64,000 bases of DNA from Saxidomus purpurata (lineage: Eukaryota > Mollusca > Bivalvia > Venerida > Veneridae), in the NCBI GenBank assembly GCA_022818135.1, contig JAFMSR010000002.1:43832699-43896698 (forward strand). Direction: 5' to 3'. Made by a program: the position numbers and the translations under genes. This document shows, in pieces, positions 33,080-45,447 of the stretch (the first letter of the stretch is position 1; every line of letters starts with the position of its first letter). Below the pieces are notes generated by a model that was not told where the DNA came from, ran no database searches, and worked only from the letters and a program-made list of their open reading frames with translations.

Positions 33080-34642
33080 TAAAGTAAAGGGGAGGAGAGG
33101 GGGTATTCGAACATTACGGTTAGCAGTCGCCAAATGACTCGAATCAAAAAGATAATTTAAATTACAATGTACATTGTATCTGTACAACTGAGGGGCATCT
33201 TTAAAAATATAAACAATGTAAAACGAACAATATAAATCTCTACAAATTCATTTTATGTGCAAAGTTTCCGCGTCAGAATACATTATGTCTTTTTTAAGTT
33301 CTTACCTGTTATCATATTTAACAACGAACATATATCATTCAACTTGGGATCGTTAGTATGCTTTTACTCTTTTACAATTTAAATTAATTTTAACTAATAT
33401 TTAGAAGACATTTACGGTTATAAATTTTGCATGGACAAAACGTATAATATTAAATTAAAAAATCCTATATGGACAACATCCCCGCCGCCGTATTGACATC
33501 TTATTCACATGATTGACTGATAAACAATGTATCTCGTGTCTGTAATAACAGATTTGTTTGGGAACAAATATGTTTTTGTTAATTTTATAAACATTGGTTT
33601 TCCATATTAGATATTTTTTAATGAAGTTGAGGTTTATATTCTACAACTCTTTTTTTGTTATGTATACCGCTCCAATGATTAGACATTATTATTTGCCTTT
33701 GTAAAGTTCTTTTAATCATACTCGTCTATTGAAAACATTTCAATCCGTGCGCACAGACCTATATACCCGGATTGACGTTTTGATTGTGAAGATATAACTT
33801 GACACCACCGAGGTAATTTGATGTTTTGTATTTATAAAAGGTACAACAATTACTTTCAAGTCTACCAAATAGTAGTTTGCATGTATACCTGAATATTTTA
33901 AATAGCATACCTTGTTATTCTCCAACTAACCTTCATTTAAGAAATATAAACGTCTTCTCATAAAGCAGCTATTCAACATTTGATAAGGTAAAAAAAAACC
34001 CAGACATACCGATGGTTCGATGCAATACAGTCGTAAGTTATATCAAATAAAGAAGGACTTACGTCTGTATTGCGTAGAACATTTGATATATGTGTTTCTG
34101 GTGTCCTTGCAAATAAATATGGTTAGTCGACAATTATAAACACAAAACAGCAGAGAGATTTTGGAAATTATAACAGCAACGCTTGGGAATAAAACCTCTC
34201 CTCTTGGTACAATTATACTTGGTAAATATAAGGCTTCTGAGGTTTCCACTAGTGTTCTTTTATCCTTATCAATAGTTTACACCAACGCACGATGTATGTC
34301 TGCTTTTATTTTAAACTAAGTTAAATCTATATACTATTTAAGTCGTACATTATTATCGTATATACTTTAATTTGTATATGTATTTATTGTTGCAAAGCTC
34401 AGTAACCTTGTTTGGTTGTTTGCATTAATAAAGTTCTGTACTGTACTGTTCTGTTCTGTTTCGAACAAGGTAAAAACAGGGGGGGGCAAGGAGTTTTGAA
34501 AATTCATCAACTATACGGAAAACATAAAATGAGCTTATTAAAACGTGTATGATCTTTATACGCTGAAAACAATTGAGGAGCGAGTAGTTACAATGTAACA
34601 GGTTAACGATGGGAGCTCTTTGTCTCTGATTATAACAGATAA
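33080..34642. other. No gene seen; LINE-like tail at 34395-34462
   Basis: TTTGCATTAATAAAGTTCTG followed by TACTG/TTCTG pentamers at 34420-34462 looks like a non-LTR 3' tail. CTACCAAATAGTAGTTTGCA (33865) recurs as TACCAAATAGTAGTTTACAT (39398), a hint of an old duplication. No coding evidence. Confidence 0.45.
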
Positions 34643-34646
34643 TTAA

Positions 34647-35478
34647 GGTAGTGGATGTGTAATGAGTACTTCCTGTTTAAGGATCATTTGGAATACTTTG
34701 GATTTTATAGCTGTACCTATTTTGTACTGTGGCGCAGTGGTAAGAGCGTCTGCTTTGAGATCAGGAGGTCCCGAGTTCAATCCCCGAAGGAGCCAAAACT
34801 TTTTTTCGTTATTTTTTCTTTTTTAGTTATCAAACTGAATAACATGAAAAATTAAGCCATTTTACAAGATTTGAAAACTGTATCTTAATTTTCCTTGATT
34901 TTATCAAGCTGTACAGTTACTTGAAAATACAAAAATTGACCGTGCTCATTTTTAAAAGTTGAATATTTCAAAAAGTAGACGGTAAAACATTTTTATTTTT
35001 TCTTATATTTCAATTCATATACTACATATAAAAGTTTTATAATCAATAGTGATGGCCCTACACCCAATCTTTTGCTACAGTCGTGTATATGTACACGTGT
35101 GATATGTCTCGTGGCAAAATTAGGCAAATTGTATACCTAGTTTTTGGCATTATTGCATATTTTTTTGTTACACATGTTAAGCTTGTAGAATTATAATTCA
35201 TGTTTTGTAATTCTACATTGCTTGCAGTACTTTTTGAACCTGGAAAAAAATTTAAATGTAAATAGATACTTGCAAACATACCTATTTTAACTGTTATGGT
35301 ACTTTTTAATATGGTCAGTATTTCTAAAGTGGGGGTAGGGCAACAAAAAACGGAATTAATTTTTAATTAAACGGTGAAATGTCTTTAAATTTTGCACACT
35401 AGTCGGTTAACAAATGTAGATCATATAAATATTAAGTTTAATGTGTTTTGGAATAAAGTCCATTAGACCCCCACTACC
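34647..35478. mobile_element. TTAA-flanked MITE carrying a tRNA-like module
   Basis: TTAA (34643-34646 and 35479-35482) flanks GGTAGTGG...CCACTACC. The imperfect inverted repeat extends through a matching TAATG. At 832 bp it has no transposase. TTAA target duplication is typical of piggyBac-type elements, so this may be a non-autonomous member; that is inference. Confidence 0.7.
34724..34795 (+). repeat. tRNA-like sequence (SINE or tRNA pseudogene)
   Basis: TGGCGCAGTGGTAAGAGC fits a Pol III A box and D arm, and GAGTTCAATCC fits a B box. It is followed by a TTTTTTT terminator (about 34800). The anticodon-arm spelling is TCTGCTTTGAGATCAGG. T-arm and acceptor pairing are poor, so I do not call a working tRNA. 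Confidence 0.55.
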
Positions 35479-35482
35479 TTAA

Positions 35483-35835
35483 ATAATTCATTGATGGCGT
35501 CTTTCTCAACTTTGCATGACGTCAAGTTTCTCAAGTTTTCTCCAGCCTTTGCCAATATTTCACAACGCAAATAGTTCAATAAAATTGAAAGTGTATTTTT
35601 ACACGAACTTCTATTTTCCAGTCTGCACTTTTGTCAAAATACAGTTGTTCCCGACAAAAAATGATAAAATACAAACATACACTCCGATATTGTTGTGTGC
35701 ATACAGGTGCACATACATGTGTGCGTTTTAAGGGTTGAGATTGAAACAAGCACATCTTAAATTGCTAATTGGGGATAGTTGCAAGAAGATCGACATCTCA
35801 TGGTTTGTTAAACCGAGTGCATTTCTTTTTGTGTC
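35483..35835 (+). repeat. Diverged duplicate of 39980-41650
   Basis: TTGATGGCGTCTT, CAATATTTCACAACGCA, GAAAGTGTATTTTNACACNAAC, ACACTCCGNTATNGTTGTG and TTGCAAGAAGATCGACATCT occur in the same order here and, with insertions, at 39993, 40370, 40392, 40804 and 41598. The shared material is non-coding in both. Confidence 0.6.
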
Positions 35836-36538
35836 GCCCTTTCGGAGAAAAGGCGATACATAGGGATCGCTTTGTCCGTCGGTCCGTCCGTCGGTCGGTC
35901 CGTCCGTCCGTCACACAAACTTAACGTTGGCTATAACTTTGCCATTTCTTAAGATTTCTTCATCAAACTTTACAATTGTATTGCTTATGACAATAGGGTC
36001 ATGATGCCATCAAATTTTGTAGGTCAAGGTCATATTTGACAGAGTTATGCCCCTTTTTGTACTTAGATTTTGTCACGAAAACTTAACGTTGGCTATAACT
36101 TTGCCATTTCTTAAGATTTCTTCATCAAACTTTCAAATTGTATTGCTTATGACATAAGGGTCGTGATGCCGCCAAATTGTGTAGGTCAAGGTCATATTTG
36201 ACAGAGTTATGCCCCTTTTTATACTTAGATTTTTTCTATAACTTTGCCATTTCTTAAGATATCTTTATCAAACGTTCAAATTACATTGCTTATGTCAAAA
36301 GGGTTGTGATGCCGCCAAATTTTGTAGGTCAACGTCATATTAGACAGAGTTATGCCCCTTTTTGTACTTAGATTGTGTAATGAAAACTTAACGTTGGCTA
36401 TAACTTTGCCATTTCTTAAGATTTCTTCATCAAACTTTCAAATTGCATTGCTTATGACATAAGGGTCGTGATGCCTCCAAATGTTGTAGCACAAGGTCAT
36501 GTTTGACAGAGTTATGCCCCTTTGTTATGCCCCCATCG
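35836..36538 (-). mobile_element. Pearl-like element, minus orientation, 162-bp units
   Basis: Read on the minus strand it ends with a hairpin near 35841-35866 (GTCGCCCTTTCGG / AAAAGGCGATAC). A GTCCGTCG microsatellite (35875-35912) lies next to it. Core units marked by GCCATTTCTTAAGAT recur at 35941, 36103, 36246 and 36408; the 143-bp step reflects a 19-bp deletion. Confidence 0.7.
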
Positions 36539-36606
36539 GTAATGTGCCTGCGTAATAATTCACTCGGGCTTCGCCCTCGTGAATTATTCCGCCAGGCACA
36601 TCACCT
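36539..36606. repeat. Hairpin with GGGCTTCGCCC tip
   Basis: Arms GGTAATGTGCCTG...AATAATTCAC and GTGAATTATT...CAGGCACATCACC fold around TCGGGCTTCGCCCTC. Confidence 0.8.
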
Positions 36607-37604
36607 CCGGGAAATGCTTCAATTTCGATAAAGCACTCCAAGCCATAGATTATTTCTTAATTAATTTGCGGCTTGGTAAATATTGTCATATAACAACGAA
36701 AGAGAATTGCTGCGTGGTGAATTAAAATGTTGGAGTAATTGTCCCCAAAGAAAAACTGTCATGACAGTATTAAAACCTATGCAAATTTGAACATTATTAT
36801 ATATTTTGAGAATGCTCGTTCTGTCTGTATAACGATGCACAAAGTCTTGCTGCGTGACTGCTTCGTGACAAAGCTGTGGATGGTACAATATCTGCTGCAG
36901 TTTATATTTTAAAGGTTTATTTTCCTGTGTCATAAGACAGAAACAAGAAAATCAAAATACATAACCCTCTATATTCCCTACTTACGATTTGTCAGATGTT
37001 GGATGTGTCTTTTCAAACTGAATGATAGATGATACCAAAACAGGCGTTTATAAACTTATACAATGCTTTATACATTTTACGCACGCAATTCGGCTTGGTG
37101 GAGGATACGCGATAGCATTGAAATACTGCAAATCATGATGCTCATATTGCATGTTTTAACAATACATAGGATTACTTCTATTTCAGTCGTATTTTTTGTA
37201 GATATGCGATCAGAAAAATATATTGTATAACATAATTAATTATTTACAGTCAGAGTAACTTTGTGAAGATAATAGGATACAAAGAAAATTAGAAGTATTT
37301 TTACATATCTTAAATAGACACATTTATAGGAAGTTACAGTTCCAATGAACCTCTATGACCCTTAAATATAATGAAATGTTATTTTCACAATTTTCTGTAA
37401 CGACTCAAACAATTTTCAGAAAATGACAGATATTCCTGTTAAGAAACAGTGTAAACCGTATTTAAAGATTTAAGACTGAATAAAAATACATATGCATGTG
37501 TAAGTTCAGTTACCAGAACAACAAAGTGAAGCAAAACACGTCTATATAAATGTATCTGGGAGGATATCTAAAACGGTAACAGTATTATGCGTTTACTCGA
37601 AGAT
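36607..37604. other. No gene seen
   Basis: A+T-rich, only chance ORFs. Starts with CTCCGGG and a TTAATTAA-like run near 36658; no element ends identified. Confidence 0.4.
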
Positions 37605-38340
37605 GCGGTCGCTTATGGTTGGCCATCGCCACCAAAAATAATTAATTCAGCCGCGGTAAAAATATTTAAGCTCCGGCATAAATATGATTTTAGCCGCGGC
37701 TAAAATCTTTCAGCTCCGGCAAAAATCTGATTTTTTGCTGGCCAACGTCACCAAAAATAATTGTTTTAGCCGCGGTTAAAATATTTAAGCTCCGGTAAAA
37801 AAACGATTTTAGCTCCGACAGAAATGTTACACTTTATTTTAGGCGCGGTAAAAAACGAAATAATGTGGCCGTCCTTGTCAAAAATAAATATTTATGCCGG
37901 AGCTTAAATACTTTTACCGGGGCTAAATGAATTATTTTTGGTGGCGATGGCCAACCATAGCCGGCCTTGTCAAAAATAAATATTTTAACTCCGGTTTAAA
38001 TCATATTTATGCCGCGGCTAAAATCATATTTATGCCGGAGCTTAAATATTTTACTGCGGCTGAATTAATTATTTTTGGTGGCGATGGCCAACCATAGTCG
38101 GCCGTTGTTACTCAATATTAAATATTTATATCGCGGTAGAAATGTATAACATTTATGCCGGACATAAAATATTTTAACCGCGGTTAAAATCATAATTTTA
38201 CCGGAGCGAAAATAATTATTTTTGATGACAATGGCGAACCTACTCGGCCGCTGTCACTCAATATTAAATATTTTATTCGCGGTAGATTAATGCCGGCGTA
38301 AAGACATTTTAGCCGCGGCAAAAATCGAAAATGTTGTTGG
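37605..38340. mobile_element. Foldback element with alternating CCGCGG and CTCCGG boxes
   Basis: GGTTGGCCATCGCCACCAAA at about 37618 reappears inverted at 37937-37965, 38058-38095 and, worn, near 38216-38250. Between them CCGCGG (37651, 37694, 37770) and CTCCGG (37671, 37714, 37790, 37813) alternate with A/T linkers at steps of 20-23 bp, with a longer gap around GCTGGCCAACG. The mirrored boxes continue to about 38320. It has the same building logic as 28957-30316 with a different box alphabet. No ORF. Confidence 0.75.
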
Positions 38341-38399
38341 GTTTGTTTTAACGGCACCGCTACGCTATAACCCTAAGAGACATTTCTCTCCAATGATTT

Positions 38400-38515
38400 A
38401 TAAACAGATATCTTTGTTAGTATAAGATATAGATCTACTGTAGCTCTTAAAGTTCAGGATGTCAGCGAGTCAGCGTGAAAGAGATATCTCTACTAAAAGA
38501 AAAGATATCTCATGG
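38400..38515. repeat. Short GATATC-box segment
   Basis: GATATC at 38407, 38483 and 38504; the last two are exactly 21 bp apart with AAAGA-rich linkers like those at 60305-60498. Confidence 0.5.
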
Positions 38516-39240
38516 AATTATATGACATATTTTGTAATCTGTTTTTATAAAAGATACAATTATTAGAATCTACCTTCAATTCTAACACGACCAGCGAATA
38601 ACCTACATACATGTAGAACAAAATCTATTTGGGTTATTCTGCAATAAACCGACCTTGAACGACGCTGCACGCGCATCGTGTTTCGGCTGTTCAATTTACC
38701 CGACGTGTAGAGGATCTTACATGGCATACTGTGGATGACTTGGGGCAAAGCGGGTGGATCCGATGGATGACACCCGTCCAATTTACTTGATTAATGTTAC
38801 GATACCATTTACACTGACTTTATTTACTGTTTTGTTGTTATTGTTTTTGTTTACACAGTGACGTCATTAATCAAGAGAAACTGTGACGTCATTTGTCTAT
38901 ACTCGTTACTAATATTTTTCGTAACTTGAACCGTTATTGCGTACCCTCAAAATTCGAACCATTTCTATAAATGAAATTCCTGTTATATTTACTCGAAAAT
39001 TATTAAAGTTTTTTTCTTTCTTATGAGACTAGTTTACGTTGATGAAAAATGAAACACCGCGTACTCTACATTTTTCATGAATGAAAGTCACATTGAAGTG
39101 TTCGCGGGAGGAAACTTTAACGGCAAAATCTAGGTGCGTAGCACGCAAGTGTAAATTACGTTCGATGAAAATAGTTCTCTCATTTTCTTCAAATGTTGTT
39201 TCAAATAAGTCGTGTTAGAATCGAAATAATAAGTATCCAA

Positions 39241-39373
39241 GTTTGGTTTATGGTAGAATAACCCTCGTTTGTCGTTCTTATGCGTAATAATATATCACTC
39301 AGGCCTTCGGCCTTCGTGATATATTCCTGCGCATAAAAACTCCAAACTCTGGTTATTCTACGATAAACCAAAC
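39241..39373. repeat. 133-bp hairpin with GGCCTTCGGCC tip
   Basis: Left arm GTTTGGTTTATGGTAGAATA and right arm TATTCTACGATAAACCAAAC, with a second stem TTATGCGTAATAATATATCA / TGATATATTCCTGCGCATAA, fold around CTCAGGCCTTCGGCCTTCG. Confidence 0.8.
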
Positions 39374-41685
39374 ATGAATACATATTATTTCTTAAGTATA
39401 CCAAATAGTAGTTTACATGTAAATCTGCGTACTTTTTCTTCGCGGGGCCGAACGTTACATTTAATAAGCATACATTAAATGGTACTTTGATAATAATTTT
39501 CCATTTAATGTTATACTACCCTTAAATGGCCAAGTTGAATTATGATCAAGAATGAAGCTTAAAACACAGCTGATACTTCGGAAACATGTAAGAAAGAAGT
39601 TACACTGAGTCAATGGTAGAAAGCACCGTTAAATTCTCTCTTAAGCAAAATTAATGTGAATTAAAAAATACCTGTCAGAAAGTGTAGAATTTCAATTTTT
39701 GACGAGGATAGTAAAAAAAGATTTCAACAGTTTCTTTCTATATCAAACAGAAATAAAATTGTTATACAGATTTATATGTTTTGCTTGTAACTTTGGCAAT
39801 GTTCATTTCATAAGAGTATGAATCAGTGATAAATGACTTTCCTAAATTTATGATGGCCGCCTTGATTAAGGTAATATCACTTTTAAAAATGTGAACATCA
39901 TATAAAACATTTGATCAGGAAAACAAAACATATATGTGTCTAGCTGCATAGTTGAATGATTACTAGTACTATGTAAATAAATAATTTATTGATGGCGTCT
40001 TATAGACTAAGTTTTAAAGATTTCTTAACTTTGCGCAGTGAAGTTTAATCATTTCCCCAATCTTTGCAATACTTTACTGACCGGCAAAAAGATATGCAAC
40101 TTTATCAATTGGCTTCAAATTTATTATATCCAGTGCATTTTAAAATAAATCCACCCGTGGTAGAGACATAGAAGAAATAATAAATGTCTCTCAATGCATT
40201 TTCAAATGGTTATTCCATACAGACAGATGAGAAATTAAACTTAACTATTCAGTAAACACGTTTTAATGACACAATATAAGAAGACTCGTTTCTGTAAACA
40301 GTAAAAACAGAAACCAGTTGCGTTTCTTTTGCCTTTGAGTATACATGTAGTTAAATCATTCAGCATTTCCCAATATTTCACAACGCAGTTGAACCCGAAA
40401 GTGTATTTTCACACAAACATCTAGACTACTTTCGATTTACATTTTTCTGTCACAATACAGTCGTTCTCGATAAAAATTCAAAAAAGAATTATTGTAAAAA
40501 AATTTTTTTTCGAAATATGATGAAAATAACGATGTAACTTTTTTCAGACTTGGTTTACTTTTCTTATTGCCAGTTGGTCTTTAACTACCTGTCTCATTTC
40601 TATACATGTCTTTATATATTTATTAATATTAATAGGTTATGATATCATTAAATAAAGGTAAAATATATTGTACTCACTTAAAAACATCTATTCATCCGTT
40701 TTGTCTTTTTCTGATATTCGACTTAAGTTTTCACGGACTTTAGTCTAAGGCCGCTGCGCGTGTAAAACCACCTTACGAATAATACCCGGATTAACGCTTC
40801 ATTACACTCCGGTATCGTTGTGCGCATTCAGCTGCGCATACAGGTGTGTCTGTTTTAAGAGTAGAGATTAAACATTTTCTGTAGTGATAGATAAAGTAAC
40901 AAAACTGTATATAGGTTATGTGGGTTTGTGTATAGACACGTTTTCTTCCTTTATTTAAAATTTTAGTACTGTTCTATTCACTAAAAGTGAAAGAAAGCCA
41001 TTTCAAAAATGTTTACTCACTCATCGTTAAATCATGTCAATGTTTAAAACAAAACATGAATCTGTGTAAGAGTTTTATTCCTAATGAATGTACATGAAGT
41101 TTAAAACTATGACACTACATTTTAATTTTTCCCAGGTCAAAATAGAAAATCCACCATTTTTGTCACTCTTTTTGTCAGTAAGAGAGGTAACTCTGTATAT
41201 CTCATCTCAAAGCATCCCTTTGTGAATTAAGCATCTTTATTGACCAATGTGTCAGATCTGATACTGTCATTTTGAATATAAAAATATACTTTCAACATGA
41301 AATAAAGAATGAGAAATCTAAAAGAAACGAAACGATACTTTACTCAAATTCAGTTTCATCGACAGCTTTATCCTCTACACTACTCAAACACATTTATGAA
41401 ATGTACTCTGAACGATGTTTGCCTGGTACATTTAACTTAGTTTAACTTCTTGTGATGACAAGTATAGCATTTGACTAGAGCATATACTTCTTTCGAAAAG
41501 TGAGATTTCTCTGGCGGGGATTATTTTAAACATCTGTGATGGGGTACAAAAAAAGTCCCTTCTTTGGCAAATTGTTCTACTTAGTAAATATGGGATTATT
41601 GCAAGAAGATCGACATCTGATGAGTTGTTAAACCTAGTGTTTTTTCTTTGTTATGTATTCATTAGTCGAACAGAACAGTATCCAA
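39374..41685. other. No gene seen; contains diverged duplicate of 35483-35835
   Basis: The matching blocks listed for 35483-35835 lie here spread over 1.7 kb. ACTCCGGTATCGTTGTGCGC (40805) also has a weaker relative at 44190-44215 (CATATCACTGTGCGCAAACA), so a third, older copy may exist. No coding evidence. Confidence 0.5.
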
Positions 41686-41687
41686 AA

Positions 41688-42735
41688 CAAGAGCTGTCCC
41701 TCACAAGTGACGAATGCCCCCGAAAGAGGTGACTCAGTCTGTGTCCTCTCCATGTACTCAATAAATGTGCTATGTCATTTTAAATCCTTCCATGCATGAC
41801 AGAGTAACCATGCATACAGTATTCCATTACTTTAAACACTAAGTGTGACCTTGACCTTTGAGGTAGGGACTTGGGTCTTGCACGCAACACATCCGCTTGA
41901 TGTGCTAGACATTTGTGCAAATTTATTTTAAAATCCTTCAATGCATGACAAAGTTATAGTCCGGACACAAATGTATGCATATATACAGGATTCCATTACC
42001 TATAAACTCTAAGTGTGACCTTGACCTTTGTGGTAGGGATGTTGGTCTTGAACGCGACACGTTGTCTTGATGTGCTAGACATTTGTGCCAAATTATGTTA
42101 AAATCCTTCAATGCATGACAAAGTTACAGTCCGGACACGAATGTGTGCTTATATGCATATATAGAGGATTCCATTACCTTCAAACTCTAAGTATGACCTT
42201 GACCTTTGAGCTAGGGACAAGGCTCTTGCACGCGACACGTCGTCTTGATGTGCTAGACATTTGTGCCAAGTTATTTTAAAATCCTTCAATGCATGACAAA
42301 GTTACAGTCCGGACACGAATGTGTGCATATATGCATATATAGAGGAATCCATTACCTTCAAACTCTAAGTATGACCTTGACCTTTGAGCTAGGGACCTGG
42401 GTCTTGCACGCGACACGTCGTCTTAATGTGCTAGACATTTGTGTCACGTTATCTTAAAATCCTTCAATGCATGACAAAGTTACAGTCCGGACACGAATGT
42501 GTGCATATATAGAGGATTCCATAACCTTCATACTCCAAGTGTGACCTTGACCATTGAGGTAGGGATGTGAGTCTTGCACGCGACACGTCGTCTTGATGTG
42601 CTAGACATGTGTGCCAAAGTTTTTTAAAATCCTTCAATGCATGACAGAGTTACGGTCCGGACACGAATTTGTAAGTGGGGACGCACAGGCGGACAGACAG
42701 TGCGATTTTAATATGCCGCCCTTCGGGGGCATAAA
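41688..42735 (+). mobile_element. Pearl/CvE-like element, 'TGCCCCC' subfamily, 170/178-bp units
   Basis: Left end AACAAGAGCTGTCCCTCACA with ATGCCCCCGAAAG. Units marked by ATGCATGACA recur at 41941, 42111, 42289, 42467 and 42637. The 178-bp units contain an extra ATATGCAT step. Close is by GACGCACAGGCGGACAGACA and the hairpin TATGCCGCCCTTCGGGGGCA. The two near-identical 64-codon ORFs at 42085 and 42263 are reading of these units, not genes. Confidence 0.8.
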
Positions 42736-42739
42736 AATA

Positions 42740-43625
42740 AGTTCAGTTCAGTAATGGACAAAGATGGTGTTTGTGTAATATATATCTCACAATTAACAGC
42801 CGTATATCGCATTCCTTATTAGTATTGTGTAAACTAGATGGAAAGATAGAAATTAAGAGTTGCTGCTACACCTAATCTGTATTATAGTAAAAAATAAATC
42901 AATTTTTAAGTGTAGCATCATTATAATATATGTCTTGTCATACCGATAATATACGTTTTTAACAATAAAATAAAATTATGTACATGTATATTCTACGTTT
43001 TAATTTTAAACTTAGTAGAATTTATTTACAAATAGCTGTTAGTAGGTGTACCTAAGAAAAGTTGATGATAAAACTACAATGTAAACATTAAGCTTGATTT
43101 ACATTTTCGTTTTATGTATCACAGAATTGACATTTATGGTAATAATTTCCATAAGCTCGTGTATTATTTCAAGCAAATAGCAAGATTAACAATGCAATTT
43201 GTCGATCTCGTCTATGAATTTTCTCCGTTTAGGTTCAAAATCACCGTCGGAATTTTATAGTTTTGCAGTTTCTGAGGGTAGAGAGTGTTCATCATTCGAA
43301 ATATACAGATGAAACGATGTACAGGGTTCGTAGCCTATTCTATCACGTTGTTATCACGGATATAGATCTAATTTCTAGATTTATCTTTTTCCCCCTAACA
43401 TGGAATATTCAAACGACATTTTCTGCTATATAGTATTCGAAGAACAGATTATAATAGCAAAGTAGCGGGATTTTTTTAGTTACGGCTTTTTTTCTGGGTT
43501 CCCAGCGTTTGCATATGTAACTTCCTGGTGAAAGATATCGATCCTTAGTCGGCGCACATATTAAAATATATAATCATTAATAACTTTTTAGATAAGTCAA
43601 TAGACATAAAATAGCCTGTTCTCAC
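42740..43625. other. No gene seen
   Basis: A+T-rich with no ORF of note and no recognised repeat. Confidence 0.4.
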
Positions 43626-43629
43626 TTAA

Positions 43630-44068
43630 AGCGACTGCACTCCAAATTCTTAGTAAATTTTAATTTTTTGGTAAAATCAATATATATTCAATTTGTCAAC
43701 ATCAAGATTATTTTCTTTGTGTAAGAGCTAAAAATAAAGGTAGAAAAAAATATTTACCCGAGCCAGGTTTTGAACTCGGATCTTTGCGCTTACAAAATTT
43801 TTACAGCGACTTAACCTACTACACTACAGTGTCAGCTGATTTGATGCGAGTTAAAAATATTGATATACCAAAGAGCCCACCCCGTTAGTCACGGGGTGAT
43901 ATTTTCTACAATAAAAGTAAGCAAAACAACACATTTTAATTGTTTCTTTGTTAGAAAACTTGTCACGTTATCATAATACAATGCCCCTGATACAGTAATG
44001 ACAATTGTTTTCTTGAAATTGAAAATTTTCTTTTTTAGCGTAACTTGTCCATCTGGAGTGCAGTCGCT
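43630..44068. mobile_element. TTAA-flanked MITE with perfect AGCGACTGCACTCCA termini
   Basis: TTAA at 43626-43629 and 44069-44072 flanks exact 15-bp inverted repeats AGCGACTGCACTCCA / TGGAGTGCAGTCGCT (19 bp with the TTAA). The element is 439 bp, without transposase. Recent by the perfect ends. Confidence 0.85.
43757..43838 (-). repeat. tRNA-like sequence inside TTAA MITE
   Basis: On the minus strand TAGTGTAGTAGGTTAAG resembles an A box region and GAGTTCAAAACCTGG a B box, about 50 bases apart. Arms do not pair well. SINE remnant or tRNA pseudogene. Confidence 0.5.
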
Positions 44069-44072
44069 TTAA

Positions 44073-45440
44073 ATCAACTATAATTCCGTTTTATTTTCTG
44101 TCAATTCTTTCGAGATTTAAACAGATTTTCCATCGACTTCAAATTTAGGTCATCACTTATCAACTTACGTTCCCGGATAAACGCTTGACAGAATCCATAT
44201 CACTGTGCGCAAACAGGTTGACTTTGGAGGCATTCACCAGTTTTGCGACCTACTCTCGAATTGGCCAGGTCAAATTTCTGTACAAATTAAGTTTCGTTTG
44301 ACTTGTTTTGAATGAATTTTGAATAATAATGTGAAATACAAATATGTCGCTTTGTGTGGCTCTGCGTGAAACCGGTGCATGAAAATGATAGTATGTGAGT
44401 TTGCAATAGTCTGCAGTGAGCAAACAAAAACGTGTAAATAGCAAAGAAACGGTACAGTAATCACCACCTTTAAGGAGTTTTTCTTATCAAATAAGGAGTT
44501 TCCTGTCTGAAACTGACCAGCTCCTGGTCGACATAAAATTATTTCGAAGGAAATTTCAGTGATGTTTTTGGCCTCAGACCGACCCAAAATATAACGCTAT
44601 CTTTCAATGCAACGTATTCCATGAATCGTGTATGTGAATGAGTTTGGCAGCAAACTTTATGATCTTTTTCAAGAGTTAGTTGACAAATGCATGATGCTGA
44701 ATTATGTTTCTTTCAGGTTGTGTGAGAAGGAATTGTGAGATTGGTCGTAAGCTTTGTTGCCGAGAACCCAGAAAATTGTTGACTGTCGCCTTAATTAAAT
44801 TGCTCAACAAAGAAAGGTTGTGGGGAAGGATGGCGGATTTTAAGGCAATGGAAGTGTGTAAGCTCCGACTAGCTCTAGCGCATTGTTGATAAGCGTGCCA
44901 CTGAATCTATTTAACATAGATTGCAGGCTCTAGTTCTTGTAGGAGATATTGATTGTTAGCGCTAGCTTTTTTTTCTTGTCCCACTGGTGCTGGCAAATAA
45001 AGAATGTATAATGGAGATAACGGTCAAAATTTGTTGCCAGAATTCAACATCCTGGCTAGAAGTTGGATGCTTTACCCCTACACCACGGCGCATCCTTACA
45101 CTTATTTTAAGTACATGAATCCAAAGCTATAAAAATGCTTGGTTTTTGCTTACACAAGCTATGAAAGTGACACCTACTCTTTTGTTTTATGTATGTATTT
45201 TTTCAGTATCAAGTACCAAGGATAACACAATAAAGAGCAAGCTCTTATTTCCATTGTAGTCCTTTTTTAAAGACAGAAACAGATACAAGGGAATCCGGGA
45301 TTCAGACCCTAGCTCTTTTACGAATATACCCCTTGGTTCTTTCACATGCCCGGTGTATAGCACCGATACACCTGAGCCTACCTCTGGGTTTCAAACCAGT
45401 TCATCTCAGATAGGTGGGAAACACTTAACAGCGTTTCTGA
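44073..45440. other. No gene seen; possible second SINE-like remnant at 45035-45095
   Basis: On the minus strand CGTGGTGTAGGGGTAAAGC and GTTGAATTCTGG at 45035-45095 give a weak tRNA-like pattern. The 61-codon ORF at 44704, after TTTCTTTCAGG, has no recognisable domain. Confidence 0.4.
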
Positions 45441-45447
45441 AATTTTC

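Noticed and set aside
34724..34795. Functional tRNA gene
   Set aside because: A and B boxes are good, but acceptor and T-arm pairing fail; better explained as tRNA-derived repeat.
42085..42457. Two near-identical 64-codon ORFs that look like a duplicated gene
   Set aside because: They are readings of 178-bp units in a pearl-like element; the repeat explains the similarity.
44704..44889. Exon after a TTTCTTTCAGG acceptor
   Set aside because: The acceptor-like sequence is present, but the 61-codon frame has no recognisable domain and no partner exon could be found.
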